From assembly GCF_028372415.1 (NCBI RefSeq), contig NC_092875.1, positions 52,018,771 through 52,082,770 of the forward strand: 64,000 bases of DNA, read 5' to 3'. The DNA comes from Notamacropus eugenii. Taxonomy: Eukaryota; Chordata; Mammalia; Diprotodontia; Macropodidae. Below the pieces are notes generated by a model. The model saw nothing but the letters and a program-made list of their open reading frames with translations. It did not search any database and had not been told where the DNA came from. The first letter of the stretch is position 1, and the number at the start of each line of letters is the position of its first letter. Position numbers and translations under genes: made by a program. Shown piece by piece: positions 23,701 through 38,530 of the stretch.

Positions 23701-26700
23701 ACCTCTGTGCATTCGAGGACTGGGGCCCTGGGCTCCTTCTCCAGCTGTGTGACCTTGTGCCAGTCAATCACTTCTCTGAGTCTTCGCTTAGCTCTTTTCT
23801 AGCTCCAAATCTCAGAATTCCTTTGGATATTTCTCTGGCGCCTTAGACTCACTATGTCCAAAGTTGGACTTTTGGTCGTTTTCCTCCCAAGCTGTTCATC
23901 ATTCTTATATCTGTTGGCAGCATCCTTGTCCTTCCTCGCCTGAGACCTTGAGTTATCTCTGCCTCCTTCTGTCCTCCCACTTACAGACCTCTTGCAAATG
24001 GCCCTTCCTTTGCATTCATACTGCTTTCCCTTAAGAAAAAGTCCTTGTTATGTCTCCCCAGGATTATCCTAAATTTTCTTTCTGCCTTCATTTACTAGAG
24101 CTCATGATATAGAGTGTCCGGGAGGTTGGAGATTCTTTCTGAAACCCAGTCCTGGTGCTGCAATGCTAGTATCTCAGAGCCAGCAGCCTTAGAAGGCATT
24201 TAGTCCACTCTCAAAACCACTCTCAAAAAAAAGTGTAAGTCCCCTTCTACTTGGATGCTTAGTCTAATGAGCCCTGGCTTTTGGGGGAGTCTGGAACTTT
24301 GAGTTCTGGTCTCAGGCCTGCCATTTTCACCTTGGACAAGTGACTTCCCTCTCTGAGCCTCAGATTCCTTCTCTGGAGGAAAATGAGTTGTAGGGAGGGA
24401 CAGTGGAGAAAATGAGTTATTTCTAAGGTCACTTCTGGTTGTGATGTTGTAGAAAATTCTGTTTCCAGCAATAAGGCACTCTCTCTCAAGGCAGTCCACC
24501 ATTGGACAGCTCCAATCATTAATAAGCCATAAAAATCTGCCCTCTTAAAACATCCCCCCACTGGTCCTAGTCCCTCCTTCTGGGACAGAATAAGTCTCCT
24601 CCCTTCCTCATGATTTCCCTTCAGATAGCTGGAAGGCAATCATTATTTACTGCCTAAACCTTCTCTTTTCCAAAGGCCTTACTCTATTCCAGTCCCATCA
24701 CCCTTCAGGAAAATCTAAACTTCTGGACCAGCATCCTTCTCTAGGCCAAAGGAGATCATTGCTCACCCCATATTGTCCTTTGCATCTCTACTGACAGCCT
24801 CCCCTTGGCCTGGAACCCCCCACATTCCTTCCCACCTGATTCCTGTTCTGTCTCCTCTTCATCTTTCAGGGCCTTGCTTTTTGTTCTCTGTGCTCTTTAC
24901 ATTCTGCCTGGCAGCTGCTACTGGAGATAGATTCCTGTAAGTGGTTCTGCTCCCTGCCCTTGCTGTAAGCAGCAGAGGTCCTGGGTTCAAATTAGGCTTT
25001 CAGCTGTTTCTTGTGACCTCCTTGCATGGGACATTCCACTTCCTAAACATGTTTCCTTTCTCATAGAAAGGGAAACCAACACCCATATTACCCCAGTGTT
25101 GTTGAGGCTACATGCTGTAGACAAGAGCTATTCCTTTATGGTTATTAGACTCTGAACTCCTTGAGGGCTGGCCTCAGATCCATGTCACTTGTATTTCATC
25201 TTCTTGGCTTCCACCCCCACCCTGAAGCCTAGGACTTGGCACACAGTAGGTGCCTAGTACTTAAATCCGTGGTAGAGTGTAAGTGGCAGGATTCAGATTG
25301 AGGTATGGCTGAAGAGGGGAAATGTGACCAGGCTCTGGGGATTTTTTTGTGTCCTAGGGAGACAATTCCCCTGCTCCAGCTATGGCTGCCGCCTGTCCTT
25401 CCCCAGCCCCCGAGAGCTTGCTCAGCACCTGCACAGTCATTTACAACCCACACAGTCCATGGAAGGTAAGCATGGGGGTGGGGAAAATGGGGGAGGGGAA
25501 CAATGACTTTCTTCCTAGGATCCTCTCTAGCAGAGGACCACTTTACCCTGACATGACAGGCAGTCCTATCTGCTGTTACTCCTGGTCTTGGCTCCCAGTG
25601 GGAATGGTTCAGAAGCCTACCTTCCTCAAGAGTTATAAGCAAGAAGACAGAATCCTGGATTTGGAGTCAGGAGAATCTAGATTCAAATCCTGACTCCTTG
25701 ACTTGGACAAGACCCGCTGTAGACCTCAGGTTTCTCATCTATATAATGATGGCCTGGATCTTGGAACCTTGTGTACGGCCCCTAGGAGCATGACCTCTGC
25801 TAATGTTCCTCTACAGGCAAACTCTTTCACTGCTCTACCCCAAGCTGTACAGAGACCTTCCCCAGCATGCAGGAGCTGATGGCCCACACCAAGCTGCACT
25901 ACAAGCCCAACAGATACTTCAAGTGAGGCCTCTCCCATTCCCCCCATCCTTCTTCCCTCCACCCATTGGAAGTGTTCTTGGGTTCTCTGTGGTGACCTAA
26001 CCCCTTCTCATCCACTTCATTCACTCACTCCCAACGTCCCTTTGCCATCCTGTATACCATCAAGTCACCCAGCCCCATCCTTGCTTTTATCAGGCCTGCT
26101 CACCCTTCAGTCCAGCTTCTGTCTCCCCCTACCCCAGGTGCGAAAATTGCCTTCTCCGCTTCCGGACTCACCGCTCCCTCTTCAAACACCTACACGTCTG
26201 CTCCGACCAGTCCCACAGCCCGGCCCAACCCCCAGGTCCCCTGCCCCCAGCTCTGGAGAAGGAGTTGCCTGATGCTCAGAGACCAGCGGGCCCCAGCCCT
26301 GACAAGGCCCCATTGCTCACGCCGCTGCCCCTGCCCCCGGAACCTCGTCCCAGGGCCCCCTTCCCGCTGCTGGAGGCCTCACTCTACAGCTCTGCTGCAC
26401 TGCCTTCCTATTCCAGCCAGGCCTCAGGCCCTGTACCAGCACCCTTCCTACCCTACCTGGGTCCCTCTCCCTATGGGCTGGCCCCTGGTTCTGGGCCCCA
26501 GCGCCTCCGTCCCTTCCTGCCTGCCCAGGCCCAGAGTCTCCCTAGCTCTGGCCCTGGCTCCAATTCCAACACTAATGCAGCTGTCTGGAAAAAAAATCAG
26601 GGTGAGCAGACAGCCCAAATCCAGCCCTTATGTAGAAGCAGGGGTTCAATGTGCTCTCCTCAAGTAGGGGCCAGAAGAGGGAGAAAGTAGGTAGCAGGTA

Positions 26701-27361
26701 AAGCTGCAGCATGACCTCCCTTGACCCCTTCCTTCCATCTGTCCTTCCACAGGTTCCAGCGGTAGCCCAAGGAGGCCCCCTGGGAGCTCTGAGGGACCTA
26801 CAGGTCAGTGACATCCCTGGGGAAGCATGTAGGGGAGGAATGATCCAACCAGACTTTTTAAAATGTGAAAGGGACAAAAACCATGAGCTGTAGGCCCTCC
26901 TTAGTAAAGACTCCATATTGCTCAACTGTCTTCAGGAAGAAAATGACCCAAGTTACCTCCAACTTCCCCAGATGCAGCCTAAGATTGTGTAAGACCCCTC
27001 CTGTTCAGGAGGTCCCAGGCGCATACACTTAAGGCCTCTCTCCTCCATGCCAGGTCATTCTTCTACCAGCCGTATTGTGTGGGAGCACACCAGGGGCCGA
27101 TACACCTGCATGCAGTGCCCCTTCTCCACAGCCTCCAGACCGGCCATGACCCTTCATTTGGAGGATCATCGAAAGACTCCACCTCCAGCCCCACCCCCAC
27201 AGCCACCATCACCCTCAACTCCCCCTCAACTGGAGGCCCAGGGGGGCACAGTCTGGTCACTGGAACCCACTCCTGGGTCATCAAGTGGTCCTCCTTCCCT
27301 CACCACCCAGTCACCCCGGGCCCAGGGCCCCCCAGCCTCTGGCGAGGACTGGGATTTCTAA
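20521..27361 (+). CDS. ZNF414: ZNF414, C2H2 zinc-finger protein (8 coding exons)
   Basis: Coding exons: 20521-20523, 22931-23069, 23177-23272, 25358-25465, 25817-25922, 26138-26601, 26753-26803, 27054-27361. Phases agree at every junction and give 424 residues; human ZNF414 is about 390. The N-terminus reads M|EESSGIGPG, matching human MEEKPSGP, with the ATG as the last codon of exon 1. Fingers: residues about 85-108 (C-x4-C, H-x3-H), 121-144 (C-x4-C), 152-173 (C-x2-C, HRSLFKHLHVC) and, after a proline-rich linker of about 150 residues, 341-361 (CMQCPFST...HLEDH). Close human matches are KPNRYFK, SRIVWEHTRGRY and ASRPAMTLHLEDH. It is a presumed nuclear nucleic-acid-binding protein; its targets are not known to me. 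The CpG-island promoter suggests broad expression. It ends tail to tail with the ANP32 gene. Confidence 0.93.
20690..21030. repeat. Degenerate GC-box repeats in ZNF414 intron 1
   Basis: About eight spaced copies of a CCGCCC-type GC box (for example near 20694, 20736, 20769, 20790, 20918, 20946, 20976 and 21008). Several are followed by related text including 'gtcaatat' (20899, 20959, 20993). It looks like an old, diverged tandem repeat with unit length of the order of 35-50 bp. Sp/KLF binding is plausible. Confidence 0.5.
21270..22930 (+). other. ZNF414 intron 1: old repeats only
   Basis: Contains MIR-like pieces at about 21275-21365, 21870-21960 and 22065-22200, and a partial copy of the hAT MITE family at about 21680-21850 ('atcaaactc' end, 'tttcccaattacattgtaa'). 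No other gene was recognised. Confidence 0.5.
23273..25357 (+). other. ZNF414 intron 3
   Basis: A 2.1-kb intron. An L2 fragment (about 23830-24010), a MIR piece (about 24280-24390) and an L2 3' end (about 25145-25275, 'ggcacacagtaggtgcctag') are visible. No nested gene was seen. Confidence 0.5.
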
Positions 27362-27640
27362 GGCTGGGAAACCAACTCTCCTTCATTTCCAAGTTGTATG
27401 AGGCCACCCTGTGATGTGGAGTCACTCTTAGGCAAACTTTGCAAGTGGCCTGACATTCCCCTTCCAGGATGGCTACAAAGATGGACCACTCCCTCTACTC
27501 TTCACTCTGGGCCCTTGCGACTGCAGGAGGTGGGGAGGTAGAAGACTATTTTTATAATTAACTTAATGTTGCTTTGGAACTCTGGGGGTCATTGGGTCCA
27601 GTTGTCCTGGCTTGGCCCAGGATCAGCTGGGGGTGGGGAT

Positions 27641-27646
27641 AATAAA
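27641..27646 (+). terminator. ZNF414: ZNF414 polyadenylation signal
   Basis: AATAAA 280 bases after the stop codon. It is the first canonical signal downstream. Confidence 0.75.
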
Positions 27647-27854
27647 ACAGTTGTATAGGAGTTGCCTGCTGAGTACCGGGCTTCAAGAATCATTGGGTGA
27701 GGCCCAGTCTGTTTCAAAGGAATCCCTCCACGGGGAACTGTAGGTTTGACTGACCAAGCTGGACTCTTCCACAGACTGAATAATTCGGGAACAGATATCT
27801 GGTCACCCCCTACCCATTCACTATTTGTCCTAGACAGGATAAAAAATTCCAGTT

Positions 27855-27864
27855 TTTATTTATT
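27855..27864 (-). terminator. ANP32 gene polyadenylation signals (two overlapping)
   Basis: On the minus strand two overlapping AATAAA hexamers lie about 275-280 bases after the ANP32 stop codon. About 210 bp separate them from the ZNF414 signal on the other strand. Confidence 0.75.
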
Positions 27865-28136
27865 TAAAAAGACCAATAAGAGGGAAGAGGGAGGGGGCTG
27901 CAAGGTTTATCCTGAGAAAGTGCCAGAGCCCCTGCCCCTTCAGGGCCCAGGCAGGGCATGGGACACATTTTTCCTGGAAACAAAGATTTAGAAAGAATTC
28001 CAACAAATTGTTGCACAAAACACCCCTGAAAACGGAGAGAACCTTTGGTCACCGAATCCCCTGGCCAAGCAGTGCCCAGGGCAAGCTGGCAGAGTCCATC
28101 CACAACCCACTGCTCACTGAGGGCAGGGCAGCTGGC

Positions 28137-31664
<3,528 letters not shown>

Positions 31665-31835
31665 GGCCGCGCAGCCCGAGCCCAGCCCAGCCAGGGAGCC
31701 CCGAGAGCCCCGAGAGCCGCCGCCGCCGGGGAGACCGCCAGGAAGGCGCCAAAGGCACACAAAGGGGCGGGGGGAGGAGATCGCGCCCCCGAGGGCCCCG
31801 GAGCGCGTTCCCGGGCGGCCCAGCCCGGCCCCAAC

Positions 31836-31849
31836 GCGCCCTCTGCTGG
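31836..31849 (-). promoter_or_regulatory. CTCF-like site
   Basis: The plus strand reads GCGCCCTCTGCTGG, whose reverse complement CCAGCAGAGGGCGC fits the CTCF core essentially perfectly. The second site (31897-31912, AGCGCCTCCTGCTGGC) is in the same orientation, about 61 bp on. Confidence 0.75.
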
Positions 31850-32045
31850 CCCCGGAGCGCCAAACCCCAGCCCCCCACGCGCGGCCCCGCCCCCGCAGCG
31901 CCTCCTGCTGGCCCAGGAGCACCAACCCCACCCCAACAAGCCACGGCGGGCTTGGCTTTTCGCCGCGCCAGTGCGGCTGTCCCGAGAATGACCCCACAGC
32001 TCCCTCTGCCGGTATCACCGCACCAACCTCTCCCTCACAGGGCAG

Positions 32046-32582
32046 CCCCGCCCCTCCCAGCGCGGGGCCCCGCCCCCAAGGCGCCCCCTGCTGTGCCGGA
32101 GCGTCCACACCTCATCTCCCGGCGCGGGGCTTCGCCCCTCCCAGCGCACGGCCCCGCCCCCAAGGCGCCCCCTGCTGTGCCGGAGCGTCCACACCTCGTC
32201 TCCCGGAGCGGGGCTTCGCCCCTCCCAGCGCGGGGCCCCGCCCCCAAGGCGCCCCCTGCTGTGCCGGAGCGTCCACACCTCATCTCCCGGCGCGGGGCTT
32301 CGCCCCTCCCAGCGCACGGCCCCGCCCCCAAGGCGCCCCCTGCTGTGCCGGAGCGTCCACACCTCGTCTCCCGGAGCGGGGCTTCGCCCCTCCCAGCGCA
32401 CGGCCCCGCCCCCAAGGCGCCCCCTGCTGTGCCGGAGCGTCCACACCTCGTCTCCCGGAGCGGGGCTTCGCCCCTCCCAGCGCACGGCCCCGCCCCCAAG
32501 GCGCCCCCTGCTGTGCCGGAGCGTCCACACCTCGTCTCCCGGAGCGGGACTTCGCCCCTCCCAGCGCGGGGCCCCGCCTCGC
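32046..32582. repeat. 84-bp tandem array, each unit with a CTCF-like core
   Basis: The AAGGCG landmark recurs at 32078, 32162, 32246, 32330, 32414 and 32498, exactly 84 bases apart, giving about 6.4 units including a partial left one. Each full unit has GCGCCCCCTGCTG (32081-32093 and every 84 bases on), a GGCCCCGCCCCC GC box, and CpGs inside and around the motif. Units differ at only a few bases (cctcAtc/cctcGtc, cggCgcg/cggAgcg, gcgcACG/gcgcGGG). Units 1 and 3 share the same variant set, so recent unequal exchange or gene conversion is likely. All cores point the same way, motif on the minus strand. Confidence 0.9.
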
Positions 32583-32604
32583 CTAGCGGGCCTTCCGTCT
32601 ACGC

Positions 32605-32712
32605 AGCCTCCTGCCGGCAGCGGGGCGTACCCCGGCCTTCCGCGGCCGGTGACCCCAACGAGCCTGCGCTCGGAAAGCCTCCCCCTTGGGGCCCCGTCCG
32701 CCCCTGCTGGCC
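32605..32712 (-). promoter_or_regulatory. Two further CTCF-like sites right of the array
   Basis: GCAGCCTCCTGCCGGC near 32603-32618 and CCGCCCCTGCTGGCC at 32698-32712 are weaker matches in the same orientation as the array. A further weak one (CAGCTCCCTCTGCCGG) is at 31997-32012, left of the array. Confidence 0.55.
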
Positions 32713-33149
32713 AGGAGCGCGGCCCTGGTGCCCGAGGCTGGCACGCCCCCTGCCATCCCGGAGAGCTTCGTGCAGCCCCCCTGGGGGGGCCCTGGCACGG
32801 AGGAAGAGGAGGAGGGAGGTCGGGGCTCCTCCGCGCGGGCGTGCCCTTTCCCCACCTAGGGCAGCAGTGCCCGTCATTCCAGAGGCTGGCATTTGAGATT
32901 TCATTGGTACAGGGAACTCCCAGGGGAGGAAACTCCATCTACCAGTGCAAGTCTGCACCTGGATGACAGTCCTAGAGGTTGGCCTAGAGCGCTGTGACCT
33001 TAAATGCCTTGCTCAGTGGCGCAAGCAGTGTGTAACCGAGGCAGGGTTTGAACCCAGAACCCAGGTCTCCCTGGCTGATAGAAGGGGCCATCCCTCCTCC
33101 CGCTTCTCCCAGGACCGCTGTCTAGCTTCTCTTTCTGGGTCTTCCCCGT

Positions 33150-33265
33150 TTAGAATGTAAGCCCCTTCCGTGTACAGGTCATCTTGGTTGCTTGTATTTG
33201 TCTCCGTAGCCCTTGGTACCGTGCCTGGCACATAGTAGGTGCTTAATAAATGCCTATCCATTGTT
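33150..33265 (+). repeat. L2 LINE 3' end
   Basis: A typical L2 terminus: 'tagaatgtaagccccttccg' then 'tgcctggcacatagtaggtg' and 'cttaataaatg'. Confidence 0.7.
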
Positions 33266-33329
33266 CTAGCTGTTTACCTACCCACCTGTCCATTAGGATG
33301 TGTTCTCCATCGGAATGCTAGACCTGAAA

Positions 33330-33515
33330 TCAGGACAGGCTGTTGTGGACAATTTTTATCTAAGTGATTCTGGGCAAGTCACTTAACAGCTGTTTCTTCA
33401 TCTGTAAAAACGGGGATGATGAGAGAGAGTACCCAAGGCTGTTGTGAGGATGAAATTAAATAATATTTGTAAGGCCGTATATAGCACGTTGAGATTTGCA
33501 GAGTACCTGAACGAA
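33330..33515 (+). repeat. MIR SINE
   Basis: A MIR in plus orientation with 'tgggcaagtcacttaacagc' and 'ttcatctgtaaaaacgggga' blocks. Confidence 0.65.
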
Positions 33516-33734
33516 GCCCGGGAAACTACCACAGAGATAGAGGTAAATGGTCTTCCCAGCTCCAAGACCAGCAGGGCACCACGCCGCCTCTTCATGACCC
33601 TTTCCCTGATCAGGTTCTGTCCTCTTTTTTCTTCTCCAGCAGGAGACTGGCCTATATGTACTCCATGACTGACTGTGGTAGTTGGAGAAGCCCCTCTCAT
33701 AAACCATTCATGGTCAGATAAAAGATTGATAACC

Positions 33735-34260
33735 AATTATTTATTAAGCACTTATTATGTGCCAAGCATTGTGCTAAGGGAACAACAATAAAAGTTTACA
33801 TTCTATCAAAGGTGGCAGTTCACATCCATATACTACACAATAATACGAGGTTAATTTCCAGGGTGGGAAGGAGAAGGAGGCATAAGCAGCTTGAAGGATC
33901 AGGAAAAGCCTTTTATAGGAGCTGGTGTCCCAACTGAAAAAAAAACAATTAGAGATTCTAAAAGGCAGATACCAGAGGAAGGAGAGCATTTCTAGGCAAG
34001 GGGGACACCTGGTGCAAAGGCGTGGAGATGAGATACTGAGGTTCTTTTGTGAGGAACAGGAAGAAGGCTAAATTAGCATGTGTCAAGGAGAGTATGTTTT
34101 AAGTCAAGAAAGGTAGATTTAAGGCTGGTTGTAAAGTGCTTTGAGCACCAAACAGGAGCCTGTATTTGATCTGAGAAGTGCTTAGTACCCACTGGAGCTT
34201 ACTGAGCAAGGGAGGGACTTGGCTGGGCCGGTGCTTTACGAATATTGCTTCATTGGTTGT
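33735..34260 (+). repeat. Long marsupial interspersed repeat (MAR1-like)
   Basis: Begins 'ttattaagcacttattatgt', passes through 'gagagcatttctaggcaagg' and 'ggttgtaaagtgctttgagc', and ends near 'ttactgagcaagggagggac'. It is the most complete of the copies in this window and ties the two partial repeat types at 3800 and 16800 together. Confidence 0.55.
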
Positions 34261-34345
34261 AGCAGTACACACTTATAATCCTGTTATTGGAAAAGGCTTG
34301 AGGCTGGTGGATCACTTGAACTTGAGTTCTGAGCTATTAAAGTTC
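34257..34345 (+). repeat. Diverged 7SL-derived fragment
   Basis: 'cttataatcctgttattgga' followed by 'gcttgaggctggtggatcac' and 'ttgagttctgagct' follow the order of the 7SL RNA 5' domain, but are too diverged for a functional SRP RNA. Confidence 0.5.
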
Positions 34346-34354
34346 TGAGTAGAG

Positions 34355-34470
34355 CTCAGAGAAAGCTAGGTAGATGAAACCCTGGGCTCGAAGTCAAGAA
34401 ACACGAGTTCAAATCTGGCCTCAGACACTTGCTAACTGTGTGACCTTGGGCAAGTCAATTAACCTCTCTG
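34355..34470 (+). repeat. tRNA-derived marsupial SINE fragment
   Basis: Shares the 'gagttcaaatctggcctcag' and 'tgtgaccttgggcaagtc' blocks with the SINEs at 4003 and 14553. Confidence 0.65.
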
Positions 34471-36780
34471 TTGAGAGAAATTATTATTAATAACCAATCA
34501 ATATGGGAGTGGGGACACACCAGAGTTTTTTTCTCATCCAGAATCTCCTCATTCAGAAAGTAGTCCTGATAGGTTATCCAGGCCATCTTTGAAGGACCTG
34601 GCAGATGATGAGATTGGATTAACATTCTGCTCAGTCTTGGGCCAGACTTCACCCAACTGGGATAGCTTAATCTAATTTAGTTGAATTTCAGTTCACTGTT
34701 CAACTATGTAAGTGGCCTGGATGGAGGTGGATACCCTTATCTAGATTGCCTGAGGTAGGTATGCTGGATGGAGATGAGTTTCTGTCCAAGAGTGAAAAAA
34801 AAGAGTACAGGGCCTCCAGCTTCTCATTAGAATAAGCCCATCTCTCATTATAATATTCATTCTTTCATTCATCGTTAACTAATTGGAGTTGATTTCTACC
34901 TGTCAGGAATACCCACTCTTCCAAGGGGATTAAAATGGTCAGCAGCCCACAGCATTCCTCATTTTATTGATTATTTGCTAGCCATAATTAATAGATTGCT
35001 AATTGTCCAGAAATTATGTTTCTCAGGCTTTTCCTTCAACACACTGTACCTCATTACTTCAAATGCAAAATAAAGATTTTACAGCATCCACCTTATAGGG
35101 AGGATCAAATAGATCATATATATATATGTTTATAACCCTTAAAAGCTGTATTTCAAGGTACTCACTGAGATGTTGGTGACCAAATATCCTTGAATCTCCG
35201 TGGGAACACCTGGGTTTCCAATGCCCCTGAACTGTGACAATTTCCATGGAAAGTCTCTGCAGAGTCAACAAGGTATAGGGCTGGGAGTCAGAAAACTTGA
35301 TTCTGCTTCCAGCTCTGTCACACTGGGCAAGTGCCTTCCCCTTTATGGGCCTGTTTCCCTAACTGTGTCATAGGAACATTGGACCCTGTGACCTCTCAGG
35401 TCTAACATTTTAAGGTTTTGTGATCCCACTGCCAGCAACTTAGGTGGCCTCTTCGAGGAAGGAGGATGATCTTAGTTAGGGAAGCTCCACTCAGCCATGG
35501 GAACCAGCAGTGGCCATGGGATGCCAGGTTCAAAATCAAGCACAGAAGGAAGCATTCTGTGGGTGATTTGGCTAGCCTAGGAGCAGGGAACCTGTGGCTT
35601 TGAGACCACATGTAACCTTCTAGATACTCAAGTGCATCCTTTTTAAAAACTGCAACTTAAGGATCTAGAAGGCCACAGGTTCCCCACCTCTGGGCTAGGG
35701 CTTCTTCTAGGCCTGGATCCTCAGTGATTCAGTGCCTTATCTAGTGATTGGAGGATCCTCTACCTACTCTTCCAGGGGTACCCTCCATCCCTAGATTACT
35801 GTAAGAACAATATTCTTAATATAAAGTGTCCAAATAAAGTTTTCTTTCATTTTAGCTTGAGGTTGGCTTCCAAGTCCCATGGCTCTTCCTCTGTGGGCTA
35901 ACCACTCTGGACTCTTGCCTCGATTCACATGTAGACAGCTCTCTGCTCTTGCTCCATGTCTCAGCTCATGGGGACTGCTCTACTCCGAAGATTCTGTCTC
36001 TGAAAAAACAAAGCTAAGGAGGGAAACAACAATACAGCACCATTATCTCAATTCACTCATAAAGACCAACAGACAGGGCTTCTGTCTGAGAAATCTGATT
36101 GTTTAGAGCTCACTTGCACATATCTGATTGGTTAAAACTCTCTCTACAATATATGTACTCTGTTTCTAGTTAAAGATCCCTGATTAATCAAAGGCAAAAT
36201 TCAGTCAGAGGCACTTGATTGTCTAAAACAAAAACAACAAAAGATCCTACTTTGCTTGCCCTTACAGGTGGTCACAATAGGTAAATAAAGCCCCACTTGC
36301 TACACAAGACTTTTCCTAATTCCCTCTAGTTGTTATGTCCTACTTATTTTGCATATACTCCCTGTGACATATACTAGGCAAATCACCTAGCCCTAGGCAA
36401 CAACCTAAGACTGCAAATTGCTCTGAGTCACAGATCAGCATGGGTAGAGGGACTTTTATTACTTGGAATTTCCTGCACCAATTAAATTACATGTCTACAT
36501 GAAATAAGAACTATATATATGCAAAATAAACCATAGACATATACATATTCACTCATTTCTTTAAAATCTATACAATGATTGTAACAGGGTATGACATGCC
36601 TGTCTGCTAATTCCAGGGCCCTAGAGGAGAGGCACTATTTAATTGTGTAATTATATTTCCTACACCAGGCACACAGTAAGTGTTTAATGAAGGCTTGTAG
36701 AATGTGTAGAATGAACTGAATGAATGAATTAATGTCATAACATTGAAAGAGAGGATCAAAAGATATTTTAGGGAACTTAT
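34471..36780. other. Intergenic, largely unassigned
   Basis: No gene recognised. A MIR piece (about 35275-35420) and an L2 3'-end-like piece (about 36600-36720, 'caggcacacagtaagtgttt') are visible. The rest is unassigned. Confidence 0.45.
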
Positions 36781-36789
36781 GAATATGTC

Positions 36790-37455
36790 AAACTGATACA
36801 TTCTCCAATGAATGTGGTCAAAGAATGTGGACAAACAATTCTCAAAAGAAAAATTGCAAATTCTAAACATATGAAATACTGCTCGAAATCACTTATGAAA
36901 AGAAAAATGCAAACCAAAACAGCTCTGAAATTTTACCACATACCCTGCAAGTTGGCAAAGATCACAAAAGATGGGATGGTCACTGGTCAAAGGAGTTTTG
37001 GAAAGACAAGTGCACTTCTACCCTGTTGGTGGAGCAGTGAATTGGTTGAACTACTACTGGCAAAAACAATTTGAATTATACTTAAAAAAAAAATTAACTC
37101 ACTACCTATTCTCAGCAGTACAAAACTCCAAGACAACTCTGAAGGACTTATAATAAAAAATGCTATCCATACCCAGAGAAAGAACTGAAGGTGTCTGAAT
37201 ACAGATTGAGGTATATACTATTTTCTCACTTTATTTTTCTTGAGTTTTTTCTATGTTTTCTTTCACAACATGACTATTATGGATATGTTTTGCATGACTA
37301 CACATATATAACATACAGAACTGTCTTCTCAATGGGGGTGGGAGGTGGGGAGGGATGGAGAGAATTTCGAACTTAGAGTTTTAAAAATGAATGTTGAAAA
37401 TTGTTTTTACGTGTAATTGGGGAAAAAAAATACTAAATAAACAATTTTTAAAAAA
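36790..37455 (+). mobile_element. LINE-1 3' end
   Basis: A marsupial LINE-1 3' UTR in plus orientation. The block 'aaatgctatccatacccaga' then 'gaaagaactgaaggtgtctg' and 'ctatgttttctttcacaaca' matches the LINE-1 copy at 1-2245. It ends in an A-rich tail with AATAAA. Confidence 0.7.
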
Positions 37456-37479
37456 TAAAGTCACTAACCTGTTCATAGC

Positions 37480-38530
37480 CTTTGAACCAGAGTTCCCACT
37501 GCTAGGCAGAGATACACCTCAAAGAGATCAAAGGTAGAAAGAAAGGCCTCATCAGCATCAACATATTTATAGCTGCACTTCACAATAATATCAAAGCACT
37601 GGAAACAAAAGATCTAGTGACTGGGGGATAGATAAACTGATTGGGACGGAATGTTAGCACACTGTAAGAAGTGATGAAATCAGAAAAGCAAGGGAAAACT
37701 CTTATACAGAAGTTCGCTGTTGCGAAATGAAGCAGGAAAACAGTAGACACAATGATTGCGACACTGTAAATGAGAGAACATTGATAAAAAAATGAAACTC
37801 GGTGCTATGTAATTATAAGGACAAAAGTCTGCAAAAATAAAACAGGCAAGAAAATGCATCTAGCTACTATTTTTAGAGGTGGAGGAAGACAGGTACAGAA
37901 AATGCATACATTGTTAGTCTTGATTGAGGTGTTGGTTGATTTTGCTGATTTGCTTTTGTTTCTTGCTTTTTCAAAATCTTTGTAACAAAGAGGTGGATCA
38001 TTTGTTGATAATAAGGTAGGGGTAATATTTAGAAATGAAGGTGATGTGAAGATATAGCATTTTTAGGAAAAGATCCATATGCATAAAAATATTTCCAACA
38101 GCCCTTTATGTGGTAGCACACACTCAGAACACTGGTCCTTCCTTTCAGTCATCAATTAAGAGTAGATTGATGCAAAGTGAAGTTAAATAGAACCAGGAAA
38201 ACTATACACAATGACTAGAACAATGTAAATAGAAAGAGCAGAAGATGAAAATGAATGTTATGTCATTAAAATGATCAAGCTTCACCCTGGAAAGTAGATG
38301 AGAAGATGCATCTTCCTAAATTCTTTGCCTAAGTGAAAGACTATGGGTGTAGAACATTGTATTTTCTGTCAGATTCTTTAGGTGTGAGTTAGTTTGACTG
38401 AAACACTTTTTTCCCCTCTTTTTTAAATTCTTACAAGGGATGACGGGCTGAGTTGGGGGGAAGGGGAAGGATATATTTGGAAATGAAGGTAATATAAGAA
38501 CAAAAGAGATTAACAAAAATTAAACTTAAA
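37480..38530 (+). mobile_element. Older LINE-1 3'-UTR fragments
   Basis: Degenerate LINE-1 3'-end text directly follows the previous copy, for example 'gatgcaaagtgaagttaaat' and 'agaaccaggaaaactataca'. Probably two old copies or one broken copy. Confidence 0.55.

Noticed and set aside
34257-34345. Possible 7SL (SRP) RNA gene
   Set aside because: Only a short diverged piece of the 5' domain is present, with no intact S domain or terminator. Kept as a repeat fragment only.
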